Shown here piece after piece: positions 36,139 through 56,813 of a stretch of 64,000 nucleotides of DNA. Source of the stretch: Pseudorhodoplanes sinuspersici (lineage in GTDB: Bacteria; Pseudomonadota; Alphaproteobacteria; Rhizobiales; Xanthobacteraceae); NCBI RefSeq assembly GCF_002119765.1, contig NZ_CP021112.1, positions 4,334,501 through 4,398,500 of the forward strand, given 5' to 3'. The notes below the pieces were generated by a model. That model searched no databases. It saw only the letters and a program-made list of their open reading frames with translations, and was not told the origin of the DNA. Made by a program: the position numbers and the translations under genes. The first letter of the stretch is position 1. Each line of letters starts with the position of its first letter.

Positions 36139-36534
36139 ATGCGCGTATTCACATTGACTTCTGTCGCCATCCTGGGGCTGGCCGGTTCGCTGATCGTTGG
36201 TCCTGCGAATGCGCAATCCGCGCCGGCTGCGAAGCCGCAAACAACGTCGCCCAGTGCGATAGCACCGTCGGATCTGTCCGATCAGAAAATCGATGCGGTC
36301 GCCACGGCGCTCGAGAATGTCACGAAGGTCGATCAGGAATATTCGCAACAGATTGCCAAGGCGCCAGAAGCCGACAAGCAGCGCATTGTCGAAGAGGCGA
36401 ACAATGTGATGGTCAAGGCCGTGACCGATCAGGGATTGTCGGTGGAGGAATACAGCAAGATCATCGAAGTGGCCTCAAACGATGCCGGCCTCCGTCAGAA
36501 AATCCTGCAGCGCATCCCGTCCGCGCGACAATAG
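36139..36534 (+). CDS. Secreted DUF4168-family protein
   Basis: 131 residues: a signal peptide (RVFTLTSVAILGLAGSLIVG, cleavage near ANAQS), a Pro/Ser/Ala linker, then the helical DUF4168 region (SDQKIDAVATALENVTKVDQ, then GLSVEEYSKIIEVASNDAGL and ILQRI). Family members are small periplasmic proteins of unknown function. The ATG at 36139 follows CGGAGAAAG; the longer frame to 35995 has no such site. Confidence 0.82.
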   Translation: MRVFTLTSVAILGLAGSLIVGPANAQSAPAAKPQTTSPSAIAPSDLSDQKIDAVATALENVTKVDQEYSQQIAKAPEADKQRIVEEANNVMVKAVTDQGLSVEEYSKIIEVASNDAGLRQKILQRIPSARQ

Positions 36535-36560
36535 CGCGTAACGGTCCGTCACTGCGGTGA

Positions 36561-36586
36561 CGCAGCGCGGCTCAAGCCGCGCTGCG
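36561..36586. terminator. Palindrome centred on the stop codon of the MetE-like gene
   Basis: CGCAGCGCGGCT and AGCCGCGCTGCG form an almost perfect stem whose loop contains the stop codon of the minus-strand gene. It lies between convergent genes and could end transcripts from both sides, although no T-run is present on either side. Confidence 0.5.
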
Positions 36587-37771
36587 CTTGCCCCAGAGGT
36601 TTTGGGATGCGATGCGGGCGCCTTCGGCCAGCGAGCGCAGCTTCGCCCACATGATGCTTTCGTGCACGCGTTTGGCGAACGGGCTCTGCGCAAAGCCGCA
36701 ATCCGTGCCGGCCATCACGTTCTCACGGCCGACGAGCTTGGCAAGACGCGTCAGCCGCTGCGCCACGAGTTCGGGATGCTCGACGATATTGGTTGCATGA
36801 CTGACGCAGCCGGGGATCAGCATCTTGCCCGCAGGCAGTTTCACAGTCTCCCACACCACCCATTCGTGTTCGTGGCGCGGATTGGCGGCCTCATACTGAT
36901 ACGCGCCGCATTTCACCTGCAGCATCATGTCGACGATGTCCTTCATCGGCACGTCATGCGCATGCGGGCCATTCCAGCTTCCCCAGCACAGATGATAGCG
37001 TGACTTTTCTTCGGGGATGCCGCGCAGTGCGTGATTGAGCACGTCGACGCGGAGCTGGGCCCATTTGCGATAATCGCCGAGCGTCATCGGCGGCACCATC
37101 TTCTCGTACATATAGGGCAGGAAGGCATCGTCGATCTGCACGTAGAGACCGGCATCGACAATGGCCTTGTATTCGGCGTTCAGCGCATCGGCGAGCGCGA
37201 ACAGACAGGTTTCCTCGTCCTTGTAGAATTCGTTCTTGCTGCCGGGCAGGGCGCTGGCCGGTGCCACCACGGGAAGAAACGCGCCCGGCGCTTTCGCCTT
37301 GCTGGCCGCGTGTTTGAGATTGTCGATGTCGCGCGAAACCTGCTTCTGGCCGATATACGAAAGGGCGCCATTGACGACAAAGCGATTGCCGAGCCGTTTG
37401 CCGAGCCCGGTCGCGGCATCGTATTCGGCGTAGAACTCGGGGAAGGCTTTACGATCGTTGCCGCCGCCGGCCTGCGTCAGCGGATCCTTCGCTTCTTCGG
37501 GCGTGAGCGGACGCGTGGTGAGGCCACTCAATCGTTCGTGGACGTAAAAAGCCCAGTTGCGGCCTTTGGAGAATTCGCCGTCGCTGACAATGTCGACGCC
37601 GACATCGACCTGCTGCTGCACGACCTCGTCGATCGAATCCCTCAGGCAGGCTTGGTAGGCGGCTTCGTCATACGGCTCGCCTGCTTCGATCTTGCGCAGA
37701 TGGTGGACCAGTTTCGGCGGCCGGACCAGACTGCCGACATGGGTGACGAGAATGCGATCGGGTGTCGCCAT
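36572..37771 (-). CDS. MetE C-terminal-like cobalamin-independent methyltransferase
   Basis: 399 residues matching only the C-terminal catalytic barrel of MetE (whole MetE is ~750). Zinc ligands are visible as His260-x-Cys262 (SRYHLCWGSW), a Glu in YQYEAANPR and Cys358 (GTDCGF). VQIDDAFLPY and VSDGEFSKGRNW are family signatures. Such short proteins methylate thiols using methyl donors other than triglutamyl folate, or act as epoxyalkane:CoM-transferase-like enzymes; which one applies is open. The start has GGAGG upstream. No cobalamin or SAM riboswitch is seen ahead of it. It lies in the block inserted between rplA and rplJ. Confidence 0.85.
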   Translation of the reverse strand: MATPDRILVTHVGSLVRPPKLVHHLRKIEAGEPYDEAAYQACLRDSIDEVVQQQVDVGVDIVSDGEFSKGRNWAFYVHERLSGLTTRPLTPEEAKDPLTQAGGGNDRKAFPEFYAEYDAATGLGKRLGNRFVVNGALSYIGQKQVSRDIDNLKHAASKAKAPGAFLPVVAPASALPGSKNEFYKDEETCLFALADALNAEYKAIVDAGLYVQIDDAFLPYMYEKMVPPMTLGDYRKWAQLRVDVLNHALRGIPEEKSRYHLCWGSWNGPHAHDVPMKDIVDMMLQVKCGAYQYEAANPRHEHEWVVWETVKLPAGKMLIPGCVSHATNIVEHPELVAQRLTRLAKLVGRENVMAGTDCGFAQSPFAKRVHESIMWAKLRSLAEGARIASQNLWGKRSAA

Positions 37772-38094
37772 GATGCTCTTCCTCCAGGGCTCTTCTTTGT
37801 GTGAGCTTTACGCATTCTACGAGCATGACACTGCCGATCCACCCTTGCCGTGGGGGAGGGGATAAGTCAGGGCTTGGCAAGCGTGACAGAAGGGAATAGA
37901 AGACGACCATTGGCGTGCTGGCTATGTCGGCACGCCTTTGCGCGTTCCTGATGGAACACGCGGCAGTCCGGCTCAGCCGGGCCGCCTCCTGTCCAAGACT
38001 GCCGGTGCGGGGTTACCCGCCTAATTGCCAAATTCGAAAGAAGGCGGCTGCCAGCATAGACGGGTGAGAGACGTGTTTCTGGCCGGCTATGCCG
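37772..38094. other. Intergenic region upstream of the rplJ leader
   Basis: About 320 bases between the divergent MetE-like gene and the rplJ leader. No gene with a ribosome-binding site or family signature was found. It must contain the promoter for rplJL-rpoBC, but no clear boxes were identified. Confidence 0.45.
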
Positions 38095-38266
38095 CGCCGT
38101 TGACCGGTTCGAACCTTTCAAATCCCACGTGGCCAAGGGCGCGAGCTCGGCTGCGGTGGAGGGCAGGGCTTAACGGAAGCGCCGTTCTGCCCCTTAAGCA
38201 TTCCGGGCAGAATGGTTGTCGCAACGGGTGGGTTCCGGAAAGGGGTCCACCAACCGGAGAGAGCTT
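38095..38266 (+). promoter_or_regulatory. Candidate L10 leader of rplJL-rpoBC
   Basis: The ~170 bases before rplJ are rich in complementary segments: GGGCAG and CTGCCC around 38163-38201, GGGTCCACC near the GGTGGG at 38227, and a GGAGAG Shine-Dalgarno. rplJ mRNA leaders of bacteria are known to bind the L10-(L12)4 complex for translational feedback. The extent and pairing given here are approximate and inferred from position. Confidence 0.45.
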
Positions 38267-38785
38267 GTGAACCGAACGGAAAAAACTGAGTCCGTCGAGT
38301 CGCTGAAGGAGGTCTTCAAGTCCTCCAAAGTGGTCGTTGTGGCTCATTATTCCGGCCTTTCGGTCGCCCAGATGCAGACCCTGCGCAAGCAGATGAAGCA
38401 GGCGGGCGCCCAGGTGAAGGTCGCGAAAAACCGTCTCGCCAAGATTGCTCTTGATGGCTCCGATGCTGCCTCGATCGCGCCTTTGCTGAAAGGGCCGACC
38501 CTGATCGCCTATTCTCTGGCCGATCCGGTAGCAGCACCGAAGGTCGCCACCGACTTTGCCAAGGCGAACGAGCAGTTCGTCATTCTTGGCGGAGCGATGG
38601 GCAAGACCGCCCTGGACGTGAATGGCGTGAAGCAGCTGGCTTCTCTGCCTTCGCTCGACGAATTGCGTGGGAAGATCGTCGGCCTGCTTGTGGCCCCGGC
38701 GACCAAGATCGCGCAGCTCACGACCGCACCGGCCTCCAAGGTCGCGCGCGTCGTCCAGGCCTATGCCAGCAAGACTGCGGCGTGA
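38267..38785 (+). CDS. rplJ: 50S ribosomal protein L10
   Basis: 172 residues, exact for the alphaproteobacterial protein. Starts with GTG (GGAGAGAGCTT upstream) to give [13 protein letters not shown], read with initiator Met. [20 protein letters not shown] and [13 protein letters not shown] are typical. It anchors L7/L12 dimers in the ribosomal stalk and is the usual repressor of its own operon. Confidence 0.97.
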   Translation: MNRTEKTESVESLKEVFKSSKVVVVAHYSGLSVAQMQTLRKQMKQAGAQVKVAKNRLAKIALDGSDAASIAPLLKGPTLIAYSLADPVAAPKVATDFAKANEQFVILGGAMGKTALDVNGVKQLASLPSLDELRGKIVGLLVAPATKIAQLTTAPASKVARVVQAYASKTAA

Positions 38786-38827
38786 CACCGACATCAATCA
38801 TCAAGGTTCGAATAGGATAATAATACC

Positions 38828-39205
38828 ATGGCTGACTTGCAGAAAATCGTCGACGATCTGTCGTCCCTGACCGTCCTCGAGGCGGCTGACCTCGCCAAGA
38901 TGCTCGAAGAAAAGTGGGGCGTTTCCGCCGCTGCTGCGGTGGCTGTCGCCGCTGCTCCGGGTGCTGGCGGCGGTGCCGCTCCGGCTGAAGAGAAGACCGA
39001 CTTCACCGTCGTCCTGGCCGCGGCCGGCGACAAGAAGATTGAAGTCATTAAGGAAGTTCGCGCTCTGACCGGCCTCGGTCTGAAAGAGGCGAAGGACCTC
39101 GTTGAAGGCGCTCCGAAGACCCTCAAGGAAGGCGCCAACAAGGAAGAAGCCGACAAGATCAAGGCGACCCTTGAAAAGGTCGGTGCCAAGGTCGAGCTTA
39201 AGTAA
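38828..39205 (+). CDS. rplL: 50S ribosomal protein L7/L12
   Basis: 125 residues: an N-terminal dimerisation domain ([20 protein letters not shown]), an Ala/Gly-rich hinge (~38-55), and a C-terminal factor-binding domain ([20 protein letters not shown], then [16 protein letters not shown]). It recruits translational GTPases. Follows rplJ by 42 bases. Confidence 0.98.
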   Translation: MADLQKIVDDLSSLTVLEAADLAKMLEEKWGVSAAAAVAVAAAPGAGGGAAPAEEKTDFTVVLAAAGDKKIEVIKEVRALTGLGLKEAKDLVEGAPKTLKEGANKEEADKIKATLEKVGAKVELK

Positions 39206-39220
39206 TCTCTTGATTGTGCC

Positions 39221-39247
39221 GTACGGCCGGGTTCCGCCCGGCTGTAC
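39221..39247 (+). promoter_or_regulatory. Hairpin after rplL, possible attenuator or processing site
   Basis: GTACGGCCGGG (39221-39231) pairs with CCCGGCTGTAC (39237-39247), 11 pairs with one G-U, and loop TTCCG. No T-tract follows. Bacteria commonly reduce transcription or cut the transcript between rplL and rpoB, so this is the likely role. Confidence 0.55.
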
Positions 39248-39305
39248 GCTCTCCGGAGAAAGGCCGGGATTGCCCCGGTCTTGACGTCAAAGTGAGTGGA
39301 CCCGC

Positions 39306-39336
39306 CCAAAAATCGCCCTTTCCGGGCAATTTTTGG
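39306..39336 (+). promoter_or_regulatory. Second hairpin in the rplL-rpoB gap
   Basis: CCAAAAATcGCCC (39306-39318) pairs with GGGCaATTTTTGG (39324-39336) with one mismatch and a five-base loop. The T-run lies inside the 3' arm, so it could act as a leaky terminator. The whole 343-base gap has no gene; these two structures are its main content. Confidence 0.5.
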
Positions 39337-39548
39337 CAGCGGGCACTGGACATTGTGGCTATTGGGCCTATATGGGTTCGATATCCCCTTATAGCGCCGC
39401 TTCGCGGCGGCAGATGCGGCGGTTCGAGCCCGGCTCGAATCATCTTAAACGCAGGCACCCGACGCCTGTCCTGATGGTCGCGATGATGGCGGCCTTTCGG
39501 AGAGTCGTCCCGGCTGTCTCAGAACGACAGACGAGAGAAGGACGGTTT

Positions 39549-47969
<8,421 letters not shown>

Positions 47970-47994
47970 CACTTCGCATTCGCGACACGAATGG

Positions 47995-48023
47995 AAAAGG
48001 CCGCTCTTCGGAGCGGCCTTTTT
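47995..48023 (+). terminator. Rho-independent terminator after rpoC
   Basis: AAAAGGCCGCTC (47995-48006) pairs with GAGCGGCCTTTT (48011-48022) around the tetraloop TTCG, with the T-run continuing. One of the clearest terminators in the window. Confidence 0.96.
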
Positions 48024-48039
48024 CGTGGGTAATGGCCTC

Positions 48040-48153
48040 TAGAGCATGAGGCCGAAAAGTGCGAAGCGGCTTTCGGACGACATCATGCTCCAACTTATTA
48101 GAATCGATCACGTTTATGATTTTGGATCGATTCGATCCAAAATCATCGTGATC
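48040..48153. repeat. Composite palindromic intergenic repeat
   Basis: Two parts. At 48040-48091, TAGAGCATGA pairs with CATCATGCTC across a ~30-base middle. At 48106-48153, GATCACG plus ATGATTTTGGATCGA pairs with TCGATCCAAAATCAT plus CGTGATC. I recall very similar elements scattered between genes in rhizobial and Bradyrhizobium genomes, so this is probably a copy of such a dispersed repeat. Copy number cannot be checked here. Confidence 0.65.
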
Positions 48154-48277
48154 TAGGGGCGGCGTGACGGTGGGTCTGCGATTATCGTCTACATGGGAGC
48201 AGTTTTTCGTTTTGCTTTTATTTTTTCTGTAATTTGATACCGTTCGCGGCTTTTCAAATTAACGGCCCGCGCAAGCC

Positions 48278-49231
48278 ATGCCGAGTTTTTCAACCGACGA
48301 TCTGCCGCAACACGAGCGCTTCACGCATTGGCGTGAAGTGCGCGCCAAGAACATCTTCGGCGTCAGCATCGATCTCGACAAGGATCAGCACGCGCAGTTT
48401 CATGGCCGCTGCTCCGCGATGTCCATCGGCGGCGCGGCGCTCGTTGAAATGCATGCGTCATCCTATCATGTGACGCGTACCGAACGGGATATCGCACGCT
48501 CGCCGAGCGACTCCCTTTGCATCTATCAGCAGCTTGATGGCGGTGGCTGGTTCGAAGCAGGCGGTAGCGAATTTATTGTTTCGGCCGGCTCGCTCGCGAC
48601 AAGTCATTCCGATCTGCCGTACAAGACGACGCCGACAACGGATGCCGGTTTCCATCTGCGGCTGGTGAAAATTCCGTTCGCGCGCTGCAAGGCGCTGATC
48701 GAGCGTGAGCAGGATCTGCCGGCGCGGCCGCTGCATGTTGAGCCCGGCCTCACAACGTTGTTCGCGGATTATTTCTCATCCTTTGTCGAGCAGGCGCCGC
48801 ATCTGTATGGCGCAGGGGCGGAAGCTGCTGTGCAGACGCTGGCGCAACTCGCGATCGTCGCACGCGGCATGGCCGCGCCGCAGGAGCAACGCAGCCGCAA
48901 TGCCATTCGCGCCGGTCTTTTGCAGAAAGCGCGACAAACCATCGAGAACAACATCGACCGATCCCATCTGTCGCCGGCGACGATCGCCGGCCTGCTCGGC
49001 ATTTCAGTTCGTCAGCTTCACCTGTTGTTTGAACCGACGGGAACGACTTACGCGCGTTATGTTCTGTCGCGCCGCCTCGAACATGCGCGCCTGTTATTGA
49101 GCCAGCTGCCACCACGTCCTGTTGCCGATATCGCTTATGCCTGCGGCTTCGACAGTCTTTCGACTTTCTATCGCAGCTTCCGGACCGCCTTCGGCCTGTC
49201 GCCGGCGGATTTTCGCGATCTGCAAAAGTAG
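48278..49231 (+). CDS. AraC-family transcriptional regulator
   Basis: 317 residues. The N-terminal ~210 residues resemble the AraC-binding-like domain of regulators such as FeaR/NphR (ERFTHWREVRAKNIFGV, then CIYQQLDGGGWFEAGG). The C-terminal pair of helix-turn-helix motifs is clear (HLSPATIAGLLGISVRQLHL, then PVADIAYACGFDSLSTFYRS and FGLSPADFR). No adjacent catabolic operon tells what it controls. It interrupts the usual closeness of rpoC and rpsL. Confidence 0.88.
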   Translation: MPSFSTDDLPQHERFTHWREVRAKNIFGVSIDLDKDQHAQFHGRCSAMSIGGAALVEMHASSYHVTRTERDIARSPSDSLCIYQQLDGGGWFEAGGSEFIVSAGSLATSHSDLPYKTTPTTDAGFHLRLVKIPFARCKALIEREQDLPARPLHVEPGLTTLFADYFSSFVEQAPHLYGAGAEAAVQTLAQLAIVARGMAAPQEQRSRNAIRAGLLQKARQTIENNIDRSHLSPATIAGLLGISVRQLHLLFEPTGTTYARYVLSRRLEHARLLLSQLPPRPVADIAYACGFDSLSTFYRSFRTAFGLSPADFRDLQK

Positions 49232-49470
49232 ATCGTTGTCCTCAACGACAATTCGTCTGCATCCCGGGTGAGGCGCTTTCTCCAGACGCCATTCGTCGTT
49301 CGATCGTTATCTCAACCTGAAATCATTCCGGGCCAAGCCGGAAAGAGCGTGATTTGCACGCAATGGGATACGCTTTTGCACGCAACGAGACGACAATTCG
49401 CAATGGATTTGGCAGATAGCGTCCGCGTTTTAAGTGTCCCTGCCACAGATTATTTCGAAGGAACAAATTT
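49232..49470. other. Intergenic region before the small secreted protein
   Basis: 239 bases without a gene signal or clear hairpin. It should carry the promoter of the small secreted protein. Confidence 0.4.
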
Positions 49471-49755
49471 ATGAAATCGGTTCTCACTCTGGCCGCTGTA
49501 GCAGCCACGTTTGTCACCATCTCGTCATCCCATCCGGCGCTGGCGCAGCAGAACGCCGACGACGTCAAATGGATCAAGGAATGCGTCGAGGATAACAAGG
49601 ACGAGGGGCAGACGGCTCCTGTCATTCTCGGCTACTGCACCTGCATGAACAACAAGATGTCGTCGAACGAAACGCGTTCGATCACGCAATGGGAAAAGTC
49701 CAATCCGCGCGCTGTGGAAGCCTGTGCTCGTCAGGCGGGTTGGAGAGGCCGGTAA
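49471..49755 (+). CDS. Small secreted protein of unknown function
   Basis: 94 residues: a signal peptide (KSVLTLAAVAATFVTISSSH, cleavage near ALAQQ), then a charged mature part with four Cys (ECVEDNK, GYCTCMNNKM, ACARQAGW) that could form two disulfides in the periplasm. The start follows GAAGGA. Family not recognised. Confidence 0.72.
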   Translation: MKSVLTLAAVAATFVTISSSHPALAQQNADDVKWIKECVEDNKDEGQTAPVILGYCTCMNNKMSSNETRSITQWEKSNPRAVEACARQAGWRGR

Positions 49756-50437
49756 TCGTCGCAGCGATGCAGCGCAGCAATATGGTCGGATGCACGAACG
49801 TAAATCGTTTTCGATTGCGTCCGAGTCCGTCCATCACGCGGCCTTCACACGATTGTGGTTGTCGGATGCGCTGCGATGTGAGGATGTCGCTGGAAATCAG
49901 ACGTCAGTTGCTCTTTGATGTCTCTGCCACTTGCTCAAGTTCTTTGCGGACTTGCACGAAATGGGCGTCGCCTTGCGCGCAAGTGAGACGACACACGTGC
50001 GGTGATCTGCAAAAAAAGCCGCGAGTTCTTCGACTTTTCATCACCAAACAATTTTCAAGTTCGATAGCGCTCGGACCTCGGCCGCGCGGCGTCTGGTTTT
50101 CGCCGCGGTCACGGAAATTCCGATCTGGCATGACGCGCCGTTTTTGCGCGTTCGAACGGGCGAGGGTGTCCCATAGCGGCACAGCCGCGCCGAGCGCTGC
50201 GATCCGGAAAACCGGTGGCGGCTGGGGCGAGGCCGCCGCCTGAGGCCGGCGCATCCCGGCCAACCGCCGTTGCTGGCGCGCACCACAGGTCACGCCGGAG
50301 ATTGCACCGGCGGGCCGAGGCGGCAATTATGCTGTTCTTAGGTGCTATATTGCTTCCGCATGGGCGCTGGCCAAGCGATGATGCGCCGGGCGGTCACGAT
50401 GACGTGCCAGAAAGCCCCGATAATTCAGGCTTCTTTG
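49756..50437. other. Long non-coding stretch before the str operon
   Basis: About 680 bases in which open frames on both strands lack ribosome-binding sites and recognisable family sequence. I see no tRNA, terminator or mobile-element remnant. It may include decayed sequence. Confidence 0.5.
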
Positions 50438-50465
50438 CTTGACTTGGCCGATTCTCGCTTATACA
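50438..50465 (+). promoter_or_regulatory. Promoter of the rpsL-rpsG-fusA-tuf operon
   Basis: CTTGAC (50438-50443), a 16-base spacer and TATACA (50460-50465) closely match the housekeeping promoter pattern of alphaproteobacteria, where CTTGAC is the usual -35. Initiation near 50472 would give a leader of ~320 bases. Confidence 0.6.
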
Positions 50466-50794
50466 ACCCGCCCACCTTACGGCAGGCGGTGAGTTTCGCC
50501 TCGTCGGCACGGCCACCCAAAAACGACACCTAAGCCATTGAGTTTTAAGCTCTTCTGGCTGTCGTGGACGGCGACCAAAAGCCTCGACGAATGAACCTCA
50601 GACGCTGTCGTTGATGGCAAGAAAGTTAGTTCGAGACTCATGATCGCACAGCATTCGCCGTGCGGTCCTCTGAAACGCGAAGCGCCATTCCGCAAAACCG
50701 GGGCGGATGGCGTGAATTTCTTTTGCGCGTGTGAACGCGTGTCCCGGCGAGGGGCTTTGGTGCCCCGCACGGTGAGGATGAAGGCTTAAATCGT
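50466..50794 (+). promoter_or_regulatory. Long untranslated leader of rpsL
   Basis: About 325 bases between the promoter and rpsL. A hairpin GGGGC (50751-50755) / GCCCC (50762-50766) lies close to the start codon, followed by GATGAAGG. No leader peptide is evident. Such length in a ribosomal operon suggests RNA-level control, but the fold is not established. Confidence 0.4.
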
Positions 50795-51166
50795 ATGCCG
50801 ACGATCAACCAGTTGATCCGCAAGGGTCGCGTAAAACCGACCTACCGCAACACGGTGCCGGCCCTGCAGGCTGCTCCGCAAAAGCGTGGCGTGTGCACGC
50901 GCGTCTATACGACCACTCCGAAGAAGCCGAACTCGGCGCTTCGCAAGGTCGCAAAGGTGCGTCTGACCAATGGTTTCGAGGTAATCGGTTACATTCCGGG
51001 TGAAGGCCATAACCTTCAGGAGCACTCGGTGGTCATGATCCGCGGCGGCCGCGTGAAGGACCTTCCGGGCGTTCGTTATCACATCCTCCGCGGCGTCCTC
51101 GACACCCAGGGCGTCAAGAACCGCAAGCAACGCCGTTCGAAATACGGCGCGAAACGGCCGAAGTGA
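50795..51166 (+). CDS. rpsL: 30S ribosomal protein S12
   Basis: 123 residues. [20 protein letters not shown] and [14 protein letters not shown] show wild-type lysines at the two streptomycin-resistance sites. It works in the decoding centre. First gene of the str operon. Confidence 0.99.
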   Translation: MPTINQLIRKGRVKPTYRNTVPALQAAPQKRGVCTRVYTTTPKKPNSALRKVAKVRLTNGFEVIGYIPGEGHNLQEHSVVMIRGGRVKDLPGVRYHILRGVLDTQGVKNRKQRRSKYGAKRPK

Positions 51167-51171
51167 GGTAG

Positions 51172-51648
<477 letters not shown>

Positions 51649-51669
51649 TCGGCTTTCAGGACACTCGAC

Positions 51670-53742
<2,073 letters not shown>

Positions 53743-53793
53743 TCGACTACCTGTTTAGACCAACCGTCAGAAAGACCCGGAAGGGAGAGTTCT

Positions 53794-54984
<1,191 letters not shown>

Positions 54985-54994
54985 CTGAAGTGTC

Positions 54995-55066
54995 GCCCTC
55001 CGCGAAAGCGGAGGGCCCAGTATCCCGCGAGGTCGCGGGTGAACTGAGACGTTAGCGATTACTGGG
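54995..55066 (+). promoter_or_regulatory. Structured tuf-rpsJ intergenic region
   Basis: Three pairings: GCCCTCCGC/GCGGAGGGC (54995-55003 with 55008-55016, GAAA tetraloop); CCCGCGA/TCGCGGG (55024-55030 with 55033-55039); and CCCAGTA/TACTGGG (55016-55022 with 55060-55066), the last enclosing the second. No T-tract. It may be the leader controlling the S10 operon or a processing region. Confidence 0.5.
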
Positions 55067-55109
55067 TCGGCCGCCGTCGCGGACGATGACAGTTCAGAGA
55101 GAAACGACA

Positions 55110-55418
55110 ATGAACGGCCAGAATATCCGGATCCGGCTCAAGGCGTTCGATCACCGCATCCTCGATGCGTCGACGCGCGAGATCGTCAACACTGCCAAGC
55201 GCACAGGCGCGCAGGTGCGTGGGCCGATTCCGCTGCCGACCAAGATCGAGAAGTTCACGGTGAACCGCTCGCCTCACATCGACAAGAAGAGCCGTGAACA
55301 GTTCGAAATGCGCACGCATAAGCGTCTTTTGGACATCGTCGATCCGACGCCCCAGACGGTGGACGCGCTGATGAAGCTCGACCTCGCCGCAGGCGTCGAC
55401 GTCGAGATCAAACTCTGA
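55110..55418 (+). CDS. rpsJ: 30S ribosomal protein S10
   Basis: 102 residues, the usual length; [20 protein letters not shown] and [19 protein letters not shown] are diagnostic. Also NusE in antitermination, where it pairs with NusB and NusG. The start at 55110 fits family length; the frame to 55086 is longer by eight codons without support. Confidence 0.98.
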   Translation: MNGQNIRIRLKAFDHRILDASTREIVNTAKRTGAQVRGPIPLPTKIEKFTVNRSPHIDKKSREQFEMRTHKRLLDIVDPTPQTVDALMKLDLAAGVDVEIKL

Positions 55419-55440
55419 GCCGGCATAAGGAAACGAAGCC

Positions 55441-56193
55441 ATGCGCACCGGAGTGGTCGCAAAGAAGGTCGGAATGACGCGGGTCTTCACTGAGGCCGGC
55501 GAGCATGTGCCGGTAACGGTGCTGGAGCTCGCAGGCTGCCAGGTTGTCGGCCATCGCACGAAAGACAAGAACGGTTATGTCGCGCTGCAGCTTGGCGCCG
55601 GCACCCGCAAGGTCAAGAACGTGTCGAAAGCCGAACGCGGCAATTTCGCCATCGCCAAAGTCGAGCCCAAGAGCAAGATCGTGGAATTCCGCGTCAGCGA
55701 TGACGGCGTAATCCCGGTCGGCGCGGAGATCACCGCCGATCACTTCGTGGTTGGTCAGTATGTCGACGTCACCGGCACCTCGATCGGCAAGGGTTTTGCC
55801 GGCGGCATGAAGCGCTGGAATTTCGGCGGTCTGCGGGCCTCGCATGGTGTGTCGATCTCGCACCGTTCGATCGGTTCGACCGGTGGCCGTCAGGATCCCG
55901 GAAAGACCTTTAAAAACAAGAAGATGCCCGGCCATATGGGTGTTGAGCGCGTGACCACGCTCAACCTCAAGGTGGTGCAGACCGACATCGAGCGCGGTTT
56001 AATCCTCGTAGAAGGGGCGGTGCCCGGCTCGAAAGGTGGCTGGATCACCGTCAGAGATGCGGTGAAGAAGGCTCTTCCGAAGGACGCAGCCAAGCCTGGC
56101 AAATTCCGCGAGACCGGTGCGTCGAATGGCGTCGCCGAGACCCCGGCTGCTGCCGAGCCAGCGGCTGAAGCCGAGACGAAAGAGGGCGCGTGA
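55441..56193 (+). CDS. rplC: 50S ribosomal protein L3
   Basis: 250 residues. [40 protein letters not shown] and [20 protein letters not shown] are typical. It shapes the peptidyl-transferase centre. The C-terminus has an Ala/Glu-rich tail (~30 residues) as in related alphaproteobacteria. Confidence 0.98.
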   Translation: MRTGVVAKKVGMTRVFTEAGEHVPVTVLELAGCQVVGHRTKDKNGYVALQLGAGTRKVKNVSKAERGNFAIAKVEPKSKIVEFRVSDDGVIPVGAEITADHFVVGQYVDVTGTSIGKGFAGGMKRWNFGGLRASHGVSISHRSIGSTGGRQDPGKTFKNKKMPGHMGVERVTTLNLKVVQTDIERGLILVEGAVPGSKGGWITVRDAVKKALPKDAAKPGKFRETGASNGVAETPAAAEPAAEAETKEGA

Positions 56194-56813
56194 TGGAACT
56201 CAAGATGCTCTCGCTCGACGGCAACGAGGCCGGCGCCGTCACGCTGAACAAGGACATTTTCGGGCTCGAACCGCGCCCGGATCTGATCCACCGTTGCGTC
56301 GTGTGGCAGCTCGCCAAGCGCCGCGCCGGCACGCACAAGGTCAAGACCCGCGGCGAAATCGCCCGCACCGGCAAGAAGCTGGCGGCGCAGAAGGGCACCG
56401 GCGGCGCGCGTCACGGCTCGCACCGCGTGAACTTGTTCCGCGGCGGTGGCCGTTCGTTTGGTCCGGTTGTGCGCAGCCACGAAATCGGTCTGCCGAAGAA
56501 GGTGCGGGCGCTCGCGCTCAAGCACGCTCTGTCGGCGAAGGCCAAGGATGGCGGCCTGATCGTGCTCGACAAGGCCGCCATGACCGAAGCCAAGACCAAG
56601 GCTTTGTCGGAACACTTCTCGAAGCTCGACATCGTCAATGCGCTGATCATTGACGGCACCGAGATCGATACGAATTTCCGCAACGCCGCCCGCAACATTC
56701 CGCACGTCGATGTGCTGCCGATCCAGGGCATCAACGTCTACGACATTCTTCGTCATGGAAAGCTGGTGCTGACCAAGGCGGCCCTTGATGCGCTGGAGGC
56801 GCGCTTCAAATGA
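56193..56813 (+). CDS. rplD: 50S ribosomal protein L4
   Basis: 206 residues. Contains [20 protein letters not shown] from the extended loop that lines the exit tunnel, and [20 protein letters not shown]. In enterics L4 also represses the S10 operon. The ATG shares one base with the rplC stop; a GTG one codon earlier is possible. Confidence 0.98.
   Translation: MELKMLSLDGNEAGAVTLNKDIFGLEPRPDLIHRCVVWQLAKRRAGTHKVKTRGEIARTGKKLAAQKGTGGARHGSHRVNLFRGGGRSFGPVVRSHEIGLPKKVRALALKHALSAKAKDGGLIVLDKAAMTEAKTKALSEHFSKLDIVNALIIDGTEIDTNFRNAARNIPHVDVLPIQGINVYDILRHGKLVLTKAALDALEARFK

Noticed and set aside
37772-38094. Riboswitch (SAM or cobalamin) for the MetE-like gene
   Set aside because: No B12 box or SAM-aptamer-like core was seen upstream of its start codon.
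49904-50326. 140-codon minus-strand frame in the gap before the str operon
   Set aside because: It is rich in Arg and Pro, has no ribosome-binding site and no recognised family; most likely chance.
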